Source of the DNA: Fasciola hepatica
Lineage: Eukaryota > Platyhelminthes > Trematoda > Plagiorchiida > Fasciolidae
Length of the DNA: 64,000 nt
Reading direction: 5' to 3'
Assembly (NCBI GenBank): GCA_948099385.1
Contig: CANUEZ040000103.1
Location: 9,038,501 to 9,102,500 of the forward strand
In this document: positions 21,779-33,779 of the stretch, piece by piece
Layout: every line of letters starts with the position of its first letter
Numbering within the stretch: the stretch's first letter is position 1
Translations under genes and position numbers: made by a program
Notes under the pieces: model-generated
Databases searched by the model: none
Seen by the model: the letters and a program-made list of their open reading frames with translations, nothing else
What the model was told of the DNA's origin: nothing

Positions 21779-23912
21779 TTAAAAGTCGATGCCTTTCTCG
21801 TAAGCTTGACTTTCGGTTATGTGAACGTTGAATAAGTGCGAAACAGCTGGGACAGAAAGGAATTTATCAATGGCATGCACGAATGCATACTTTGACTGAG
21901 AAGATTTGATGTGCAAAGAAAGTTTATTCCAGATTCTGGAGTACGTGAAGAGCAAGAATTTAGAGCGTAGAACAGTCCTCGCGGAGGGTGTGGTAATAGT
22001 ATACTGTCTATTAATGAGTGAATATCCAGCATTCGGGGAGAAGCACAACTGGTTGGAGGAATAGCACTGCCTAGTCAATAGCTTATACGGAAATACCAAA
22101 GTTAGCTTGATGCGACGAAGCAATAATGGTCCAACTTTGAGCGATAAGCATCGTTCCCTGTAGTTTAAGTTAGACGACCAACCAACAAGCTGCTTTGTGA
22201 ATCTTCTTTGAATACATTCAATAATAATCCTGTCGGAATTTTTCATACTAGTAGAGATTAAGGGACAACTTTCGAGAAGGCGCCTGGCATGTACTTTGTA
22301 CATGCAAAGAATGCTCTCCCTAAGCTGAAAGGATCTGAACAGAAGACCAAGACACGTTTTAGCCTTCGCCGTTTGGAAGACAACATGTTTCGAAAAGTTG
22401 AAAGAGCAATAATAACTTGAGCCGAGGTCTCTTGCTAAGAGCTAGCTGTCGATGGGTGAACTGCCGATGCATAAAGAACCGGGAGGAACCTTGCATTTGT
22501 AAGTAAGAAAAATACACTTGTCGGTGGAGAATTTCATCGCCCAGGTTGAGCACCATTCATCAAGAGCGGTTAGACCAGCAGAGAACTAAGGGATAGTAGA
22601 ACTGAGGTTGCCGGGCGAAACGAGTGTAAATCATCCTAGTGTCGTCCGCAAACAAAAACGGCTTGCCACTAAGTATTGTTGGAAACATATCATTTATATA
22701 TAGGAGGAAAAGCAGGGGGCCCAAAACACTGCCATGAATAACACCACTAGTAACAGGCTTGGTATTAGAGGTGTAACCGGTAATTAGGACGTTCTGTAAG
22801 CGATGAGATAATTGGGATGAGAATCAAGGAAGAATTGGATCGACAAAGCCAAATGATCGTAGATTTGTCAAAGAGTGGGGTTGAGGTACAGTCGGTTACG
22901 AGATTCATAAAATCATACTGACAAGTTATGCGGGACAGTGAACGAAAGAATCCATGTTGGCTGTTAGTATTTAGATTGAGGCATAATAAATAGTTATTAT
23001 TGTGAGCTTTGACTATCTTTCCATAATTCTGGATAAGATGGGAGTACGGTTTATGGGACGATAATCGGATACCTCTTGTTAAGTTTCCTTTTTATGAATG
23101 GGAGCGATTACCAAGCGCTTCCAATTAGCAAGTACGGTGCTACCCTCCGGTGAAAGTGGAAAGGTTAAGCAGCAACAAGGGAGATGCGGTCCGCCATTGA
23201 TAGGAGCAACTGGTGCTGAGCCATCGGGGTCTAATCAATAGGAGGGTTTGCTGTTGGATAGTAGCTAAGAAACATTTCTGACATTAAAGGGAATCATAGA
23301 AATGTCAGAGCCAGCAAGCGGTCAAGATGGGGGAGGGGCAATGACAGAAGCTGGAGCCACGACGTAAGCAAAGAATGCATTAAAGGCTTTATCTATACAG
23401 AGTGGTTAGGTGATAAGCGAGTTGTTATTCAGAACCAGAAGTTGGATTTCAGCCCTACTATCGCCGTTTGTAGACTTATGCAACGTAGAAAGATGTTGCG
23501 ACTTGTTGGGATGATTCTATGCCTTATCTTCTTGGTCATGAAGACGCGTATTATCTTGTCATTGGAGAAGTATGGAAAGGCGCCTTAGACGAATAAAAAT
23601 TGAAAAGTCGTTGGGATTTTGTAGTTGTCTGAGAAGTTCGTAATACTTCTTATGAAGTGGCAAGGCAAAGGGATCTCTTTTTAGGTACAGCCTGGGAAGT
23701 ATTGGGCAGTTTTTTCAGACAGTCGGAAAAGAGGGATTAGAAAATATCAGCAGCATACTGCGGGTCATGGGTGAGGGAATAATCACCCCATTCTTTCTGG
23801 CGAATTAGCATGACTGGCAAGGCCCAATTTCTGCATAGGAATGTATTGTTGGAGGGATGCACGGGCTTATCTGGGCCACTGGGGGCCAAATGGCAGATAA
23901 TCATTTTATGGT
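21779..23912 (-). pseudogene. CR1-like ORF2 remnant (left arm)
   Basis: 21779-22303 encodes the C-terminal domain (KVHARRLLESCPLISTSMKN, RFTKQLVGWSSNLNYRERCL, IWNKLSLHIKSSQSKYAFVH), aligned with the C-terminus of the intact copy at 27887. Upstream, RT motifs are scattered through several frames with stops (for instance the SGVIHGSVLGPLLFLLYIND region near 22690-22760). 23737-23900 gives HLAPSGPDKPVHPSNNTFLC and WGDYSLTHDPQYAADIF. It is cut at 23912; the right-arm copy continues into the endonuclease domain. Confidence 0.75.
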
Positions 23913-25702
23913 TATTTTTAACAGTCCCCAATGCTATGCTGCTCACCAATGAGCTCGTCTCCACCGATCCGGTCTTTGAAAGAAGCCCCACACTGTAACT
24001 CCACTTCCTCTGCGCCACAGACCAGTAGGTTAGCCCCATGCACGACAATACTTCACTCTCTAGTGCCTAGAACCGAGGTCATTGCCTTCACTGATCCATA
24101 GCAAACCTACCTCCTGACATCATAAGATGACCCTATTGCTCACCTACTTTCATCTCTTACCCATCATATTCACTTTTTTCTCCTCATTATCGGTTGATTC
24201 TCAGCTGGGGCATACCCAGACTGCTCTCCCCTATCCCTTTTCCCTTTCCAGTGATCCTCAGTGACGGCCAACCACTTCGGGCACTGTACTTATTATCTCC
24301 CTGGCAGGTGCACCTGGATAATGTTGCTACACGGTCGTCTACCACTCGCTGTTTCCGTTGGCTCTCCTGTCCATGGTCTCACGTCTTGGCCAATTGTTCC
24401 GGGATCATGCAACCCCATCGCGGTTGCTTTGTCCCCTGTACAATTATCCATGAACACTCGTGCCACCCCCAACAGTTCGAGGCGCGGTCAGATCCAGCGC
24501 TATGGCCGGCGCACATCGGGCGTGCAGGCCGTCTGCAACGATGAGCGAGCGCAATTAGACTGGTGGATCACACCTCTTGTGTTCATTTCACGAAGTGTTT
24601 TTCAGGTTGCGTGCCCAGCGCACGGCTAGTCCCACCCACTAGCACCGGTTGTGGATGGCAAGCACTAACTTTTCTGGGACTACCGAACCCAATGCTGTCG
24701 GTTGAAAATTGTATGCTTCTCATCCTTTTTCCGCCACAGCTTTTTCACCTATAGCTCTTATCAGCTGTTACCACTTCCCATTTTTGTCGCTCTACCACGG
24801 TGTGCACACCTACCCGTTTTGTCCTTCTATTGCCTCTCTTTCTCTCCATCAACTTTCACGGCGTTGAGTCACTATCGTCCTAACTACTCCTCTCTGTCGA
24901 TGCTCACCATTATCTCTTTTCCCACCTGCCATCATTGCTGGCTTCTATCCTCTATGCGCTTGGTATTACCCTCTGCTCAGAACGCCCATTGATAGCATTC
25001 TTATACCTGTCGTTCTGTTAAATCCCTCCTTTTTCTCCCTCCTCATGCCCAATGCCGAGATGCACCAATCGCACCCGCACCCAAGACCAACCCGCATATT
25101 AGAACTTGCCGCTCCAAACTTCGCATCTTTTACAGTCACATTTATTATCTAATCACCACCACCATAATTTCCTCTCTTGGCTCCACGAGTTCTATGTGGT
25201 TCCTTCCAGTGTCCCGGCTAGTATCCACCTGTTCAATTGTCTGCTGGCGCACAGCTCTCCAGGTCCATTGCCCCAACTCCGCTGCGCATTCGTGTTTTGT
25301 GGCCTCTTAGTTCTATTATTGGTTCACTTATCTCGGGGCGTCCTGCTCCCTTGTCCGCCTCCTTCGTGTTTTATCTGCATGAAAATGATCTGATTGGTGA
25401 TTGCTTACCTGTGTCTCCCCGGTCATTGCTTTTATCCCTTGATCCGTTTATTGCTCGCTACAGGCATCTTTCTGTGCCTTCCGGTGTGGTTCGCTCTTTC
25501 ATGTTCCATCGATTGTAAAGACAACGTTACGTCATGATGTGCTCTTACAATTCCACACCGTTTGATCTATCACTGCCCGATTCCTCTGGTCCGTCACTAC
25601 ATTTCGCACCTGCATTGATCAAATAATTAGACCCACTCTTGCCTGATCACTTCGACCATATCCCGCATCTTCCCTCGTTTGTTATCCGCTCTTCACTGCC
25701 GG
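23913..25702 (+). mobile_element. CR1-like 3' region fragment (+)
   Basis: 24190-24260 (TTCTCAGCTGGGGCATACCC) matches the CR1-like 3' UTR at 45035-45055, and 25515-25700 matches 39760-39930 (ATTCCTCTGGTCCGTCACTA, CATTTCGC). It is therefore the 3' end of a + strand element, finishing at the (AAT)n run at 25703. Small open frames within it have no recognisable domains. 23913-24060, next to the arm breakpoint, is unassigned. Confidence 0.6.
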
Positions 25703-25748
25703 AATAATAATAATAATAATAATGGTATATTTCTCGACCATGGTCGAG
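25703..25748 (-). repeat. CR1-like 3'-terminal hairpin and (ATT)n tail
   Basis: (AAT)7-type run at 25703-25723, then GGTATATTT and the perfect 16-bp palindrome CTCGACCATGGTCGAG at 25733-25748. On the element's RNA this forms a 6-bp stem with a CAUG loop just before the tail. Related hairpin and tail arrangements occur at 31348-31378 and 18305-18325. Known CR1-type elements use such 3' structures for RT recognition. Confidence 0.6.
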
Positions 25749-27886
25749 ACGCACGCGCAAGCGCATGATCATGGTGTACAACATTACTCAAAACAATGAA
25801 CTATACAAATATTTCAAGAACGTTAGTCAAAATCGTCAGAGGAAGAGCAGCACAGCTAGAGCTAGTTTTAATCAACCGAAATTATAAAGGTTCGCGCGGC
25901 AAATACGGTTTAGTTTCAAATCCGGGTTGGCTGGTGGTGGCCCGTGGGAATGCAGAATATGTCGTGAAAATATAGCGCTAAGGATGCGTTATAAACCAAA
26001 ATAGTGCAAGCTGTGGATTACGGAGGCTTATTGGGGTTCCATGAACGGTATATGTTATGAACATGAAGAGATGAAAGAAATGAATGGGAGTACACTCGTG
26101 AACTTTGGTGAATATGAGAACGGCTCACTTTGAAGACGATGATGGCCCGGAATGACGGATATTCCCGGTCTCAATAAACGGAGTGCATCATGAAAAGAGG
26201 AGACACGAACAAACTGCGTGAAAGTGGACTAGGAAACGTTGATGAATGTGGAGGAAACAGCAATCCATATGAAAGGTGAGTTTAGGTTCAGGATCAATAA
26301 CCCGTATCATTCAGAAAAAAGGAGCGCAACTTGAAGGCCTTGAATTGGCGAATAATCAGTTTCAAGCCGGGTAACGATCAAAAGAAAAATGGAATCTTGC
26401 AAAAGAAAACTGAGTGAAAAACCTCCGCGTAGGCTCGCGCCTTATTGTTCTGTTAAGCTGACAAAAATATATTGACTTATTTATTCTCAGTGATATTCGG
26501 TGTCATCATTGGGAACCACGGATGGGGGGATAAGTGGACTTGCTTTCGGATGGCGTACCGAAATTTAATGAGTAGAAAATTCCTGTGTTGCGTATTCTGG
26601 CTCTGAAATTGGACTGTTTCATATGAGACCAGTGTGATGTGCAGCATCTCGTGGGTATAGATCATCAGGCGGGGTAAGGAACATGTTTGCGAAGACTCCA
26701 GCAGTGACATCAGTAGCAGAGGTGTTGCGTCAGAAGAGGCCTGTCAATCAACTGGTAAGCAGTTGGGAGTGTTTTAGGTCGAGTGGCTCGATTGCAATTC
26801 CGTTCGGTATAAAAAATTCCGTTTAGGTCTCTGTCAGTACGGGTCGAGGTGTGGACCTTGGTCACCGAAAGTGGAGCCCGAGAGAGTGGACGACGACAAA
26901 CCTGAAATAAATGATGTTAGCAGCCTGGACGTGGTTCAAGCTGAGTGATAATAATAAGTGGCGACAGTTAATAATGAACTGGTTGGGTTTATATGAACGG
27001 TCGGTGGCACATTTCATAATTTGTTCTGGGTTTAAATTCGAGAGTTTAAATAGCGTAGGGTTGATAAGTACTACTTTAGGCTTGCAAGATAGCGTAAACC
27101 GGGTGGGCTGCTGCGTCTGAATTTCAAAGGATAAATGGTTTGCACGCAATTCGAAGTTCTGAAGAGCAATTAAGTAAGAATGCAGAAAGAAGCGCTGGGG
27201 CATCGGTGGTGATGCGTTAGAGAAAATTGTTATCATGCAGAGTGGGATTATGCAAACACACGGAGTAGGACAACGAACGTTGTAAAGCACAAGCTGTCAT
27301 ACGTGTATCAGTCTCATACAGCGCCAGACCATGCCTAAGACCATCAGAGACCATTCCGGGCTAGCTGGTGTAGATGAGTCTAGCTCAGCTGATGGGAAAT
27401 AGTGTGGTGTATAAGAGGGAATATGATAGTGGTTGGTGGATGGTAGGTACAGGGATGAGACAAGATGACAGGCCACCAAGTAGGTACTGGCAGGTATGCT
27501 TCTGGGATGAGAGATTATGAAATGAGATGATTAAAAAAGGCTAAATGAGGCCGGACATAAAACCCGGGCTGGTGGTGGCAGCCAAAAGGAACGGGAAAGG
27601 AGTAAAGGATCAGGTAAGGTGGTAGACGGCGGAACTCAGTGTACTAGGATCTCAAGCCACATACCTATTTGCTGCAGAGACATCTAAGGCTAAGGAACTT
27701 AGGTTGGCAATAGAACACGAACATTGTCTAAAATTAGGAGAACCGGCAAGCATTAAACTGGGTATAGTTACAAAAGTCAGCAAACTGTGGCTACAGTAGT
27801 AAGATTGTGTGCAATATAACGTAAGAAGAAATAGTTGCACTGGCGTTTGTGATCGGGCGAGAAATAAATATTCTGGTGCAATAATC
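25749..27886 (-). other. 3' UTR of the CR1-like element
   Basis: No open frame with recognisable motifs. Around 26120-26260 it aligns with the inserted fragment 30850-30990 (reverse complement; shared ATCCGTCATTC and CCACTTTCACG-type strings). The small frames here appear to be chance. Confidence 0.55.
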
Positions 27887-30800
27887 CTAGTAATCAAACC
27901 CGTTTTTGTAGGCCACCTCTTCGGTAACGCTCTGGTCGGTAAGAAGGATCACATTGAGAACAGTCAAAAAGTGATTCAGCGAGCCTCTGAACTGGGAAAC
28001 TGAGACACTCTCGCGGATGTTTAGCGGGAGTTTATTCCATAACTTTGAGTATTTTATAAGGAAGAAGTTAGATCTTAACGCTAGTTTTGATCTAGGAATA
28101 AAGAGCTGCAATGACCGATTGCGTAGGACATAATTCGTGGAGGGAGTGAGACGAATGAGTTCAGTACACGAAAAGGCCGTACGGTGGTACAGCTTAAACA
28201 GGAAGCATAAATTGAGCTTCATGCGACGCAGCCATAGAGGGTCAAGACTGAGTAGGATGCATCGATCCTTGTAACACAAACAGGAGAAAAATCCCACTAA
28301 TTGTTTGGTGAACTGACGTTGCACGGACTCCAGAGAAATGCGGTCGGATTTCGTCATGTTGGTGAAGATAATAGGACAGTATTCAAGGAGAGGCCTGGCG
28401 TGAGACTTGTAAGTGAGCAGTTTGCAATCATTTAGCCGAAAGGTTCTGGAGATGAGACCAGTGGTTCTTCTCGTCTTTGCAATCTGGAGCGGAACAAACT
28501 CAGAAAACCTGAAGCTGCAAGAATAATGAAGAACAAGGTTTCGAACTAAAGGGCTGTACGAGATGGGTATGTCGTGGATAAGCAGGGTTCCGGGGGCCAC
28601 TTGACATCTGAATGTTGTGTGGCAGCTCTTCGAGGTCGAGAAGTCCATACTCCATGAATTGCACCAATCTCCGAGTCGCTTTAGGTCACTAGAAATTTCA
28701 CCTAGCATAATGTTGAGGTTCTGACGAGGAAACTCATAGACAATCTTAACGTCATCAGCGAAGAGGAGTGGGGTGCCATGGTGCAAGATGGGAAATATAT
28801 CATTTATGTAGATGAGAAAAAGTAAAGGACCGAGTACACTGCCTTGTATAACTCCACTAGTGACTGGAGCAGGCTGTGAGAAACACCCATCAATGGAAAC
28901 CACTTGTGAGCGATTCGATAGGTATGATGTTAACCACGTTAAAAGCGAGCCGGAAAAGCCGTGAGCTTTGAGTTTGGTTAGTAATAGAGCGTGAGGGACG
29001 CGGTCGAACGCTTTTGTCATATCAAGGTATATAATGATGATGGATTTACTGTTGTCGGCGGAAGCCGTTATGAGGTTAAAAAAGTCGTATTGGCAAGTGA
29101 TGCATGAACGTGACTTTAAGAAGCCATGCTGCCCACTATGGATGATGTTATGGGACAATAGGAAGTCAGACATCCGCTGTTTGATGAGGCGTTCCATCAA
29201 CCTAGAAGCAATTGGAGTGTGGTTGATAGGGCGGTAATTGGAGGGGTCGTGTATCGGTCCTTTCTTATGGATTGGGATGATGACCGCAGTCTCCCATTTT
29301 GAAGGAAATATGCCAAACTTGATGGATAGATTGTAGACCTTCAATAGTAGAGCTGCGAAATCATTTCCTCCAAGACGTAGAAGTGTCGGTGGAACACCAT
29401 CATGGCCAAGGTGTGAGGACTTCCGGACACGGGTAAGCTGGTTGGTCACCTCTTTTAGAGTATATTCTAAATCAGACAGTAAGTGCTCGGCGACAGGGTC
29501 TATGCATGGGGGTAAAGTAAGGGGGTCCGTAGTCATGGATGCAGCAAAGTAGGAATTAAGAGCCTGGGCTATCGCTACAGGTGAGGTAATGTGATCGTTA
29601 TTTTCCAAAATGAGAGAGGGGATACCTGCCGGTTTGCTCTGAATTCTGTTCTTCATTAGGCGTGCCAACTTTGAGGAAGTATCATGGCATTGCATTGCCG
29701 ATACTTCTTGTTTTTTTAGCATATCGTCAGACTTAATTCTGATTGCTAACGAGAGACGTTGGGGCTGCAAGAATGACGATAAGTCACTACTGTTGTGATA
29801 CACCTTCTGGAGCTTCAAATATTTGTTTTGCATTCGGCTCAGGACTGAACTACGGACTTGGTTTGATATGATACGAGTTGTAGTGATTCTGGACAGCAAG
29901 TGTGATAGGTTAGAATATAGTAAATCAGCAGCCAGCTGGGGGTTGCTTTGCAGGAAGAAGTCGTCCCAGTCTAACGAACGAAGCGTGCAGATAAGATTGT
30001 TCCAGTTGACTGCTGAAGAGAAACGATTGGGTGGGTGGGATTTATCGAAAGCTTGCGGAACCGCGAAGACGCAGGACACCATTCTGTGGTCACTTCCTGG
30101 AAAGAGGTCGAGCGTACTGGCTGAAACATCAGATAAACCAATCGTGAACAACAAATCAGGGATGTTGTTACCTCTAGTTGAGACTGTTACATGTTGGATC
30201 CAGCGCCCTACGCGGATGCATGACATGAAATCTAATAAGTTGTTTGGGGCAGATAGAGTATTCCAACAGATGCTTGGTGCATTGAAGTCCTTCGCGATGA
30301 GCTTGGAGGAACAGGGCAGCAATGAAAGGTAGTTGAATGCGTCAATAATCTTGGTAAGGTCCATAGCGTTGGAATCAGGTGGCCGATAGATGCAACCAAT
30401 ATGAAGATAGGAGTTAGGTAAGGGAATCGTTAACCACAGAGAATCCTGAACGGCGTCGAGAGTTGTGTGTGTGAGTGGAATGGCATGCAGAGTGTTTTTG
30501 ATATAAATTAGACAGCCTCCCCCACGACGAGGCCTATTCCTTCGGAACATCTGGTAGCCAACTAGAAAGACTCGATCTGACGGGACGGAATCCGTTAGCC
30601 AAGTTTCAGTTACAATGATAATATCACTGAAGGCAAATGCATCAACACATACATATATTTGTCAGGGAAACAGCATAATTACGCTGAAGTCCATGCGGAG
30701 ATTTTCCCACTTTATTATCCGTTACCACAGGCTATCCTTCCTCCGAACCGTAGCCGGCTGAAAATTGACTCTCCGCTTCTCGAGAACCTTCCAGTTGCGC

Positions 30801-31708
30801 CTTCTCATTTCTGAATAGTACATGTTACTGGCCTTGAATCTAAACTTACCTTTTTATGGACTGCTGTTTCTCCCACATCCACCAGTTCACTTTCACGGAA
30901 TTGGCCTCATGTCCCCTTGATTCAAAGCTCATTCCGTTTCTCAAACTCCGGTAAATCCGTCATTCAGAGTCTGCATTGTCTTCATGGATCGCTATCCTCT
31001 TCGCATGCGTCGATTTCCCCCCCCTCTTCTTCTTGTTAAAAATTTACTCCATCTGCAGAACCTTAGTTGGCCTCCGGTTTCCTTGGCTTGCATCATTCTT
31101 GTTCGTAATGCCTCCTTAGCACTGCGTTAACGATTTCTTCGACATCTCCACCGCGCACCACTGCCTATCCCGGATTCGAAACTGGTTCAAAACTGCCGCG
31201 CAAACCATTATCAGAATGATCCATTCAAACTGTTGCTGTCTATGTTTTTCCATCTCTGATACTCTCGACTTTCATACTTAGAATTTTGTGAATATTTCAC
31301 CTTATTGAGTAACATGTTACACCATGATCATGCGTTAGCGCGTGCCTCTCGACCATGGCCGAGAAATATACCAATATTATTATCAAAGTTGGAGGGCTGA
31401 GCGATGCTGCGGATGGCTTTAGTTTTGTTCAGTAATGAACAGGCATTTACGAGTATGACGGAAAGAGACGATGCAGGCCTCGATGGTGGTGGATGTGGTG
31501 GGGGGTTCGGTAGTGGTGATGAAGGTGGTAATTCCAGTGGAGAATAGGGCAAGGATGGAGGGAGGAATTCAGTTGTTCCACGGATTTGATGAGTTGTAAC
31601 CTGGTGGGGGATAGTGTAAGGAAAGAGGGATGGTGAGGTGCTGTTTAGGAGAGTAGTTTGAATGCGGGGAATATTCCCGGAGGGGGCCGGCAGGAAAAAA
31701 GCGGCCAC
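27887..31708 (-). pseudogene. CR1-like ORF2: endonuclease + reverse transcriptase (interrupted by one insertion)
   Basis: Target-primed retrotransposition protein. From 30550 to 27887 there is an uninterrupted 887-codon frame, open upstream to about 30650 (DAFAFSDIIIVTETWLTDSV). The endonuclease start is seen beyond the insertion at about 31468 (SLSVILVNACSLLNKTKAIR) in the same frame. Endonuclease motifs: RRGGGCLIYI, GCIYRPP, KDFNAPSICW and GSDHRMV. RT motifs: PSNYRPI, YLDMTKAFDRV, SGVIQGSVLGPLLFLIYIND and LLFADDVKIVYEF, with the FADD catalytic pair intact. The C-terminus (KSHARPLLEYCP to AYKNGFDY) matches both arm copies. Without the 0.7-kb insertion it would be about 1030 residues, normal for CR1 ORF2. 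Confidence 0.9.
30650..31371 (+). mobile_element. 5'-truncated CR1-like 3' fragment inserted in the endonuclease region
   Basis: Opposite in orientation to its host element. It ends CTCTCGACCATGGCCGAGAAA then ATATACCAATATTATTAT at 31348-31378, the same 3' hairpin and ATT-rich tail as 25703-25748. Its body aligns with the 3' UTR around 26120-26260. The host endonuclease frame resumes on both sides. Exact ends and target duplication are not resolved. Confidence 0.7.
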
Positions 31709-32407
31709 GGATGGATGGCAGTGCTAGGCTAATAGACGTGGATGGGTCTTGTGGGAGTTGGAAGCTAGGTGAGGCACGGAGATGGTTCCCAGGGAGTGAC
31801 TGGGTAGCAGTAGAGGTATAGAGCAGTTGGTGTGGCTGATAGCAATGTAATGGAGCGGTTATTGGGGCGGGATAAGGTGGCTAAAAGTAGGATGGAAATG
31901 ATAAGGCAGTTAGCCGAGATGGAAAAGTAGGATTCACAGCCACACAAGAGGCTGGTAAAATTTCGCTCGACTGATAATTTTTCTTATGGTATGGATGTGC
32001 ATTATGTTGATGGGTATTGTCCTTTTGGCGACGAAGTGTTAACTTCTGAGGGTCAGTCTGCACTGACGGGCTAACCAGCGGTGGTGGCCTAGGTGGTAAC
32101 CAGATACATTCTGGTGGCGAATGGGTGAGTGCAGCGGGTGAGCTTAGGGGCCTGGTTCGGTTATCAAAAATGTCAGCGGTAACAGGATGCATGAGTGTAG
32201 AAGGAGGTGGGTTGATGGTGCGGTGATTTTTAGGTACGGTTGCATAACACGACATGGAGCTAGTAGAAGGAATGGGGTCGTCTAGACTTGTGGAGAACAT
32301 GAGCTCGCGGGTGGGTGAGTCGGAAGAACCTTCATCAGTTTTGTGAATGCTGGGGCGCTTGTTCCAGCCTATAGATTTGCTTGGGCTATTCTGAACATTG
32401 GGGCGTT

Positions 32408-32715
32408 TGTAGCGGTTGCCATCTTCGTTCATACTTTTACCACGTTTATTGTTTAACTGAACGCTGACTGCCAAGCGCGGTTGCCATTTGACCGTTGCTC
32501 TTGCGCACGCTCTCACGCACGCTCCCAAATACACGCTAACCACTATCTCTCCCAATCGCCTTCTCAATCTCACGGGTCGTGGAGAATACTGTTTTGGTTA
32601 ACATATTTGTGCAGTGCCGCACATTAGAGTAACGTGCAGGTGGTCCACGCAGTACGAAGGACCGAAGCACGCATTTACTAGGGAAACCACGAAGTAAGGT
32701 CTAATCAACCTTACA
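32408..32715 (+). repeat. 5' LTR of CsRn1-like element
   Basis: 308 bp; differs from the 3' LTR at five positions, all transitions, with T or A here and C or G in the 3' LTR. A diverged solo copy of the same LTR is at 60372-60675. Confidence 0.95.
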
Positions 32716-32717
32716 AT

Positions 32718-32736
32718 TGGTGAGCCCGACGTGATC
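32718..32736 (+). promoter_or_regulatory. Primer-binding site, tRNA-Trp-like
   Basis: TGGTGAGCCCGACGTGATC begins 2 bp after the 5' LTR. It is near-complementary to the 3' end of metazoan tRNA-Trp, the primer described for CsRn1. The tRNA match is from memory, not computed. Confidence 0.75.
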
Positions 32737-32978
32737 CCCAGGTCGAGTGAGTTTCCTTGTTTTCTACCGTTCAAGGTCCCGTCTGCGTACGTTTTTGTGT
32801 GGTCTATTGTTTCCCTATCTTGATTTATTTTTTGGTTGGTTTACCAAATAATTTTTTTTTCTTTTTCGTCCATACATATTTTGTGTGTCTAATTCGTCGT
32901 GATTTTTTTTCGCGAAGACTATAGTGTCCCATTGGTCGTTGATTTCTTTTCCCGTCTGTATTCCATAAAGTAATCGCT

Positions 32979-33779
32979 ATGTCTGCCGAACGGAAATCCT
33001 GCTCAGACCCCACCGTTGGGGCGATCACGCTGCACATACCTGCATTCACGCCTGCTGATCCAGAACTCTGGTTCACGCTGGTTGAGTTAGAATTCGAAAA
33101 CTGCCGTATAACCAGCGACGCCAGCCGTTTCAGGTGGGTAGCAGGCCGCCTCCCGCCGGAGGTCACAATGCAAGTAAGGGACGTAATAATCTCTTCCCGA
33201 AGCTATGAGGCTTTAAAGGAGGCCGTCATTGCCCGCACGACCCCAACGCAAGACCAACGTATGCAACAACTTCAAAACGTTGAGCTTGGAAGTAGAAAGC
33301 CCTCCGAACTGCTGCGTGAGACGCAGTGCTTGAGAGGACCGACTGTAGGCGAGGACCCGCTCTTGAGGGAACTTTGGCTGCAGCATTTGCCGCATAACAT
33401 TCCAGTTTTACTAAGTGCCAAGCGCAAATGCTCGCTAGAGGAAACTGTAGCGACAGCTGATGACATTATGTCACGATACAATCCCGCTGTAGCTGGAGTG
33501 ACCAGGCCGTCCGTCGCAACGGTGCCTGCCTTGCCAACATCTAACGAACTGGCGTCAGTTTTGTCTAGAATTGACGCGAGCCTGCAACGCCTAGCAGTTA
33601 GAAGTGGGTCACAGGAGCGGCACCGCGCACGCTCACCTAGGCTCCATTGTCCGTCATTGCGACGACGTTTCGTCGGTTCTTCAAAAGAAGGGTATTGTAA
33701 ATACCACAGTCGCTTCGGTGAGGGAGCCGAACGATGCGAACGAGGGTGTACGTTTCCCGGTGCTCATCAGGGAAACTAA
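32979..33779 (+). CDS. gag: CsRn1-like Gag
   Basis: 266 codons from [20 protein letters not shown]. This capsid/nucleocapsid protein packages the element RNA in cytoplasmic particles. The capsid region begins [20 protein letters not shown], followed by [13 protein letters not shown] and a helical region to about residue 170. Near residues 245-262 the nucleocapsid reads [18 protein letters not shown], a C-x2-H-x9-C-x3-C (CHCC) motif instead of the usual CCHC knuckle. The frame is intact. The last 46 bp overlap the pol frame (from 33734), which is -1 relative to gag, so Pol is probably made by -1 frameshifting in the overlap. No slippery site was pinned down. Confidence 0.9.
   Translation: MSAERKSCSDPTVGAITLHIPAFTPADPELWFTLVELEFENCRITSDASRFRWVAGRLPPEVTMQVRDVIISSRSYEALKEAVIARTTPTQDQRMQQLQNVELGSRKPSELLRETQCLRGPTVGEDPLLRELWLQHLPHNIPVLLSAKRKCSLEETVATADDIMSRYNPAVAGVTRPSVATVPALPTSNELASVLSRIDASLQRLAVRSGSQERHRARSPRLHCPSLRRRFVGSSKEGYCKYHSRFGEGAERCERGCTFPGAHQGN

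Noticed and set aside
24194..25518. Several 60-120 codon + strand frames that could suggest a host gene
   Set aside because: The region aligns with CR1-like 3' UTR sequence at 39190-39960 and 45000-45060, and the frames overlap without conserved motifs.
25703..25723. Short regular repeats (AAT, ATT, TGAT, TA) that could suggest an array
   Set aside because: Simple-sequence tails and microsatellites with no unique spacers; no CRISPR-like array in the window.
29823..30332. 169-codon + strand frame
   Set aside because: Antisense shadow of the CR1-like ORF2, whose minus-strand frame carries clear endonuclease motifs.
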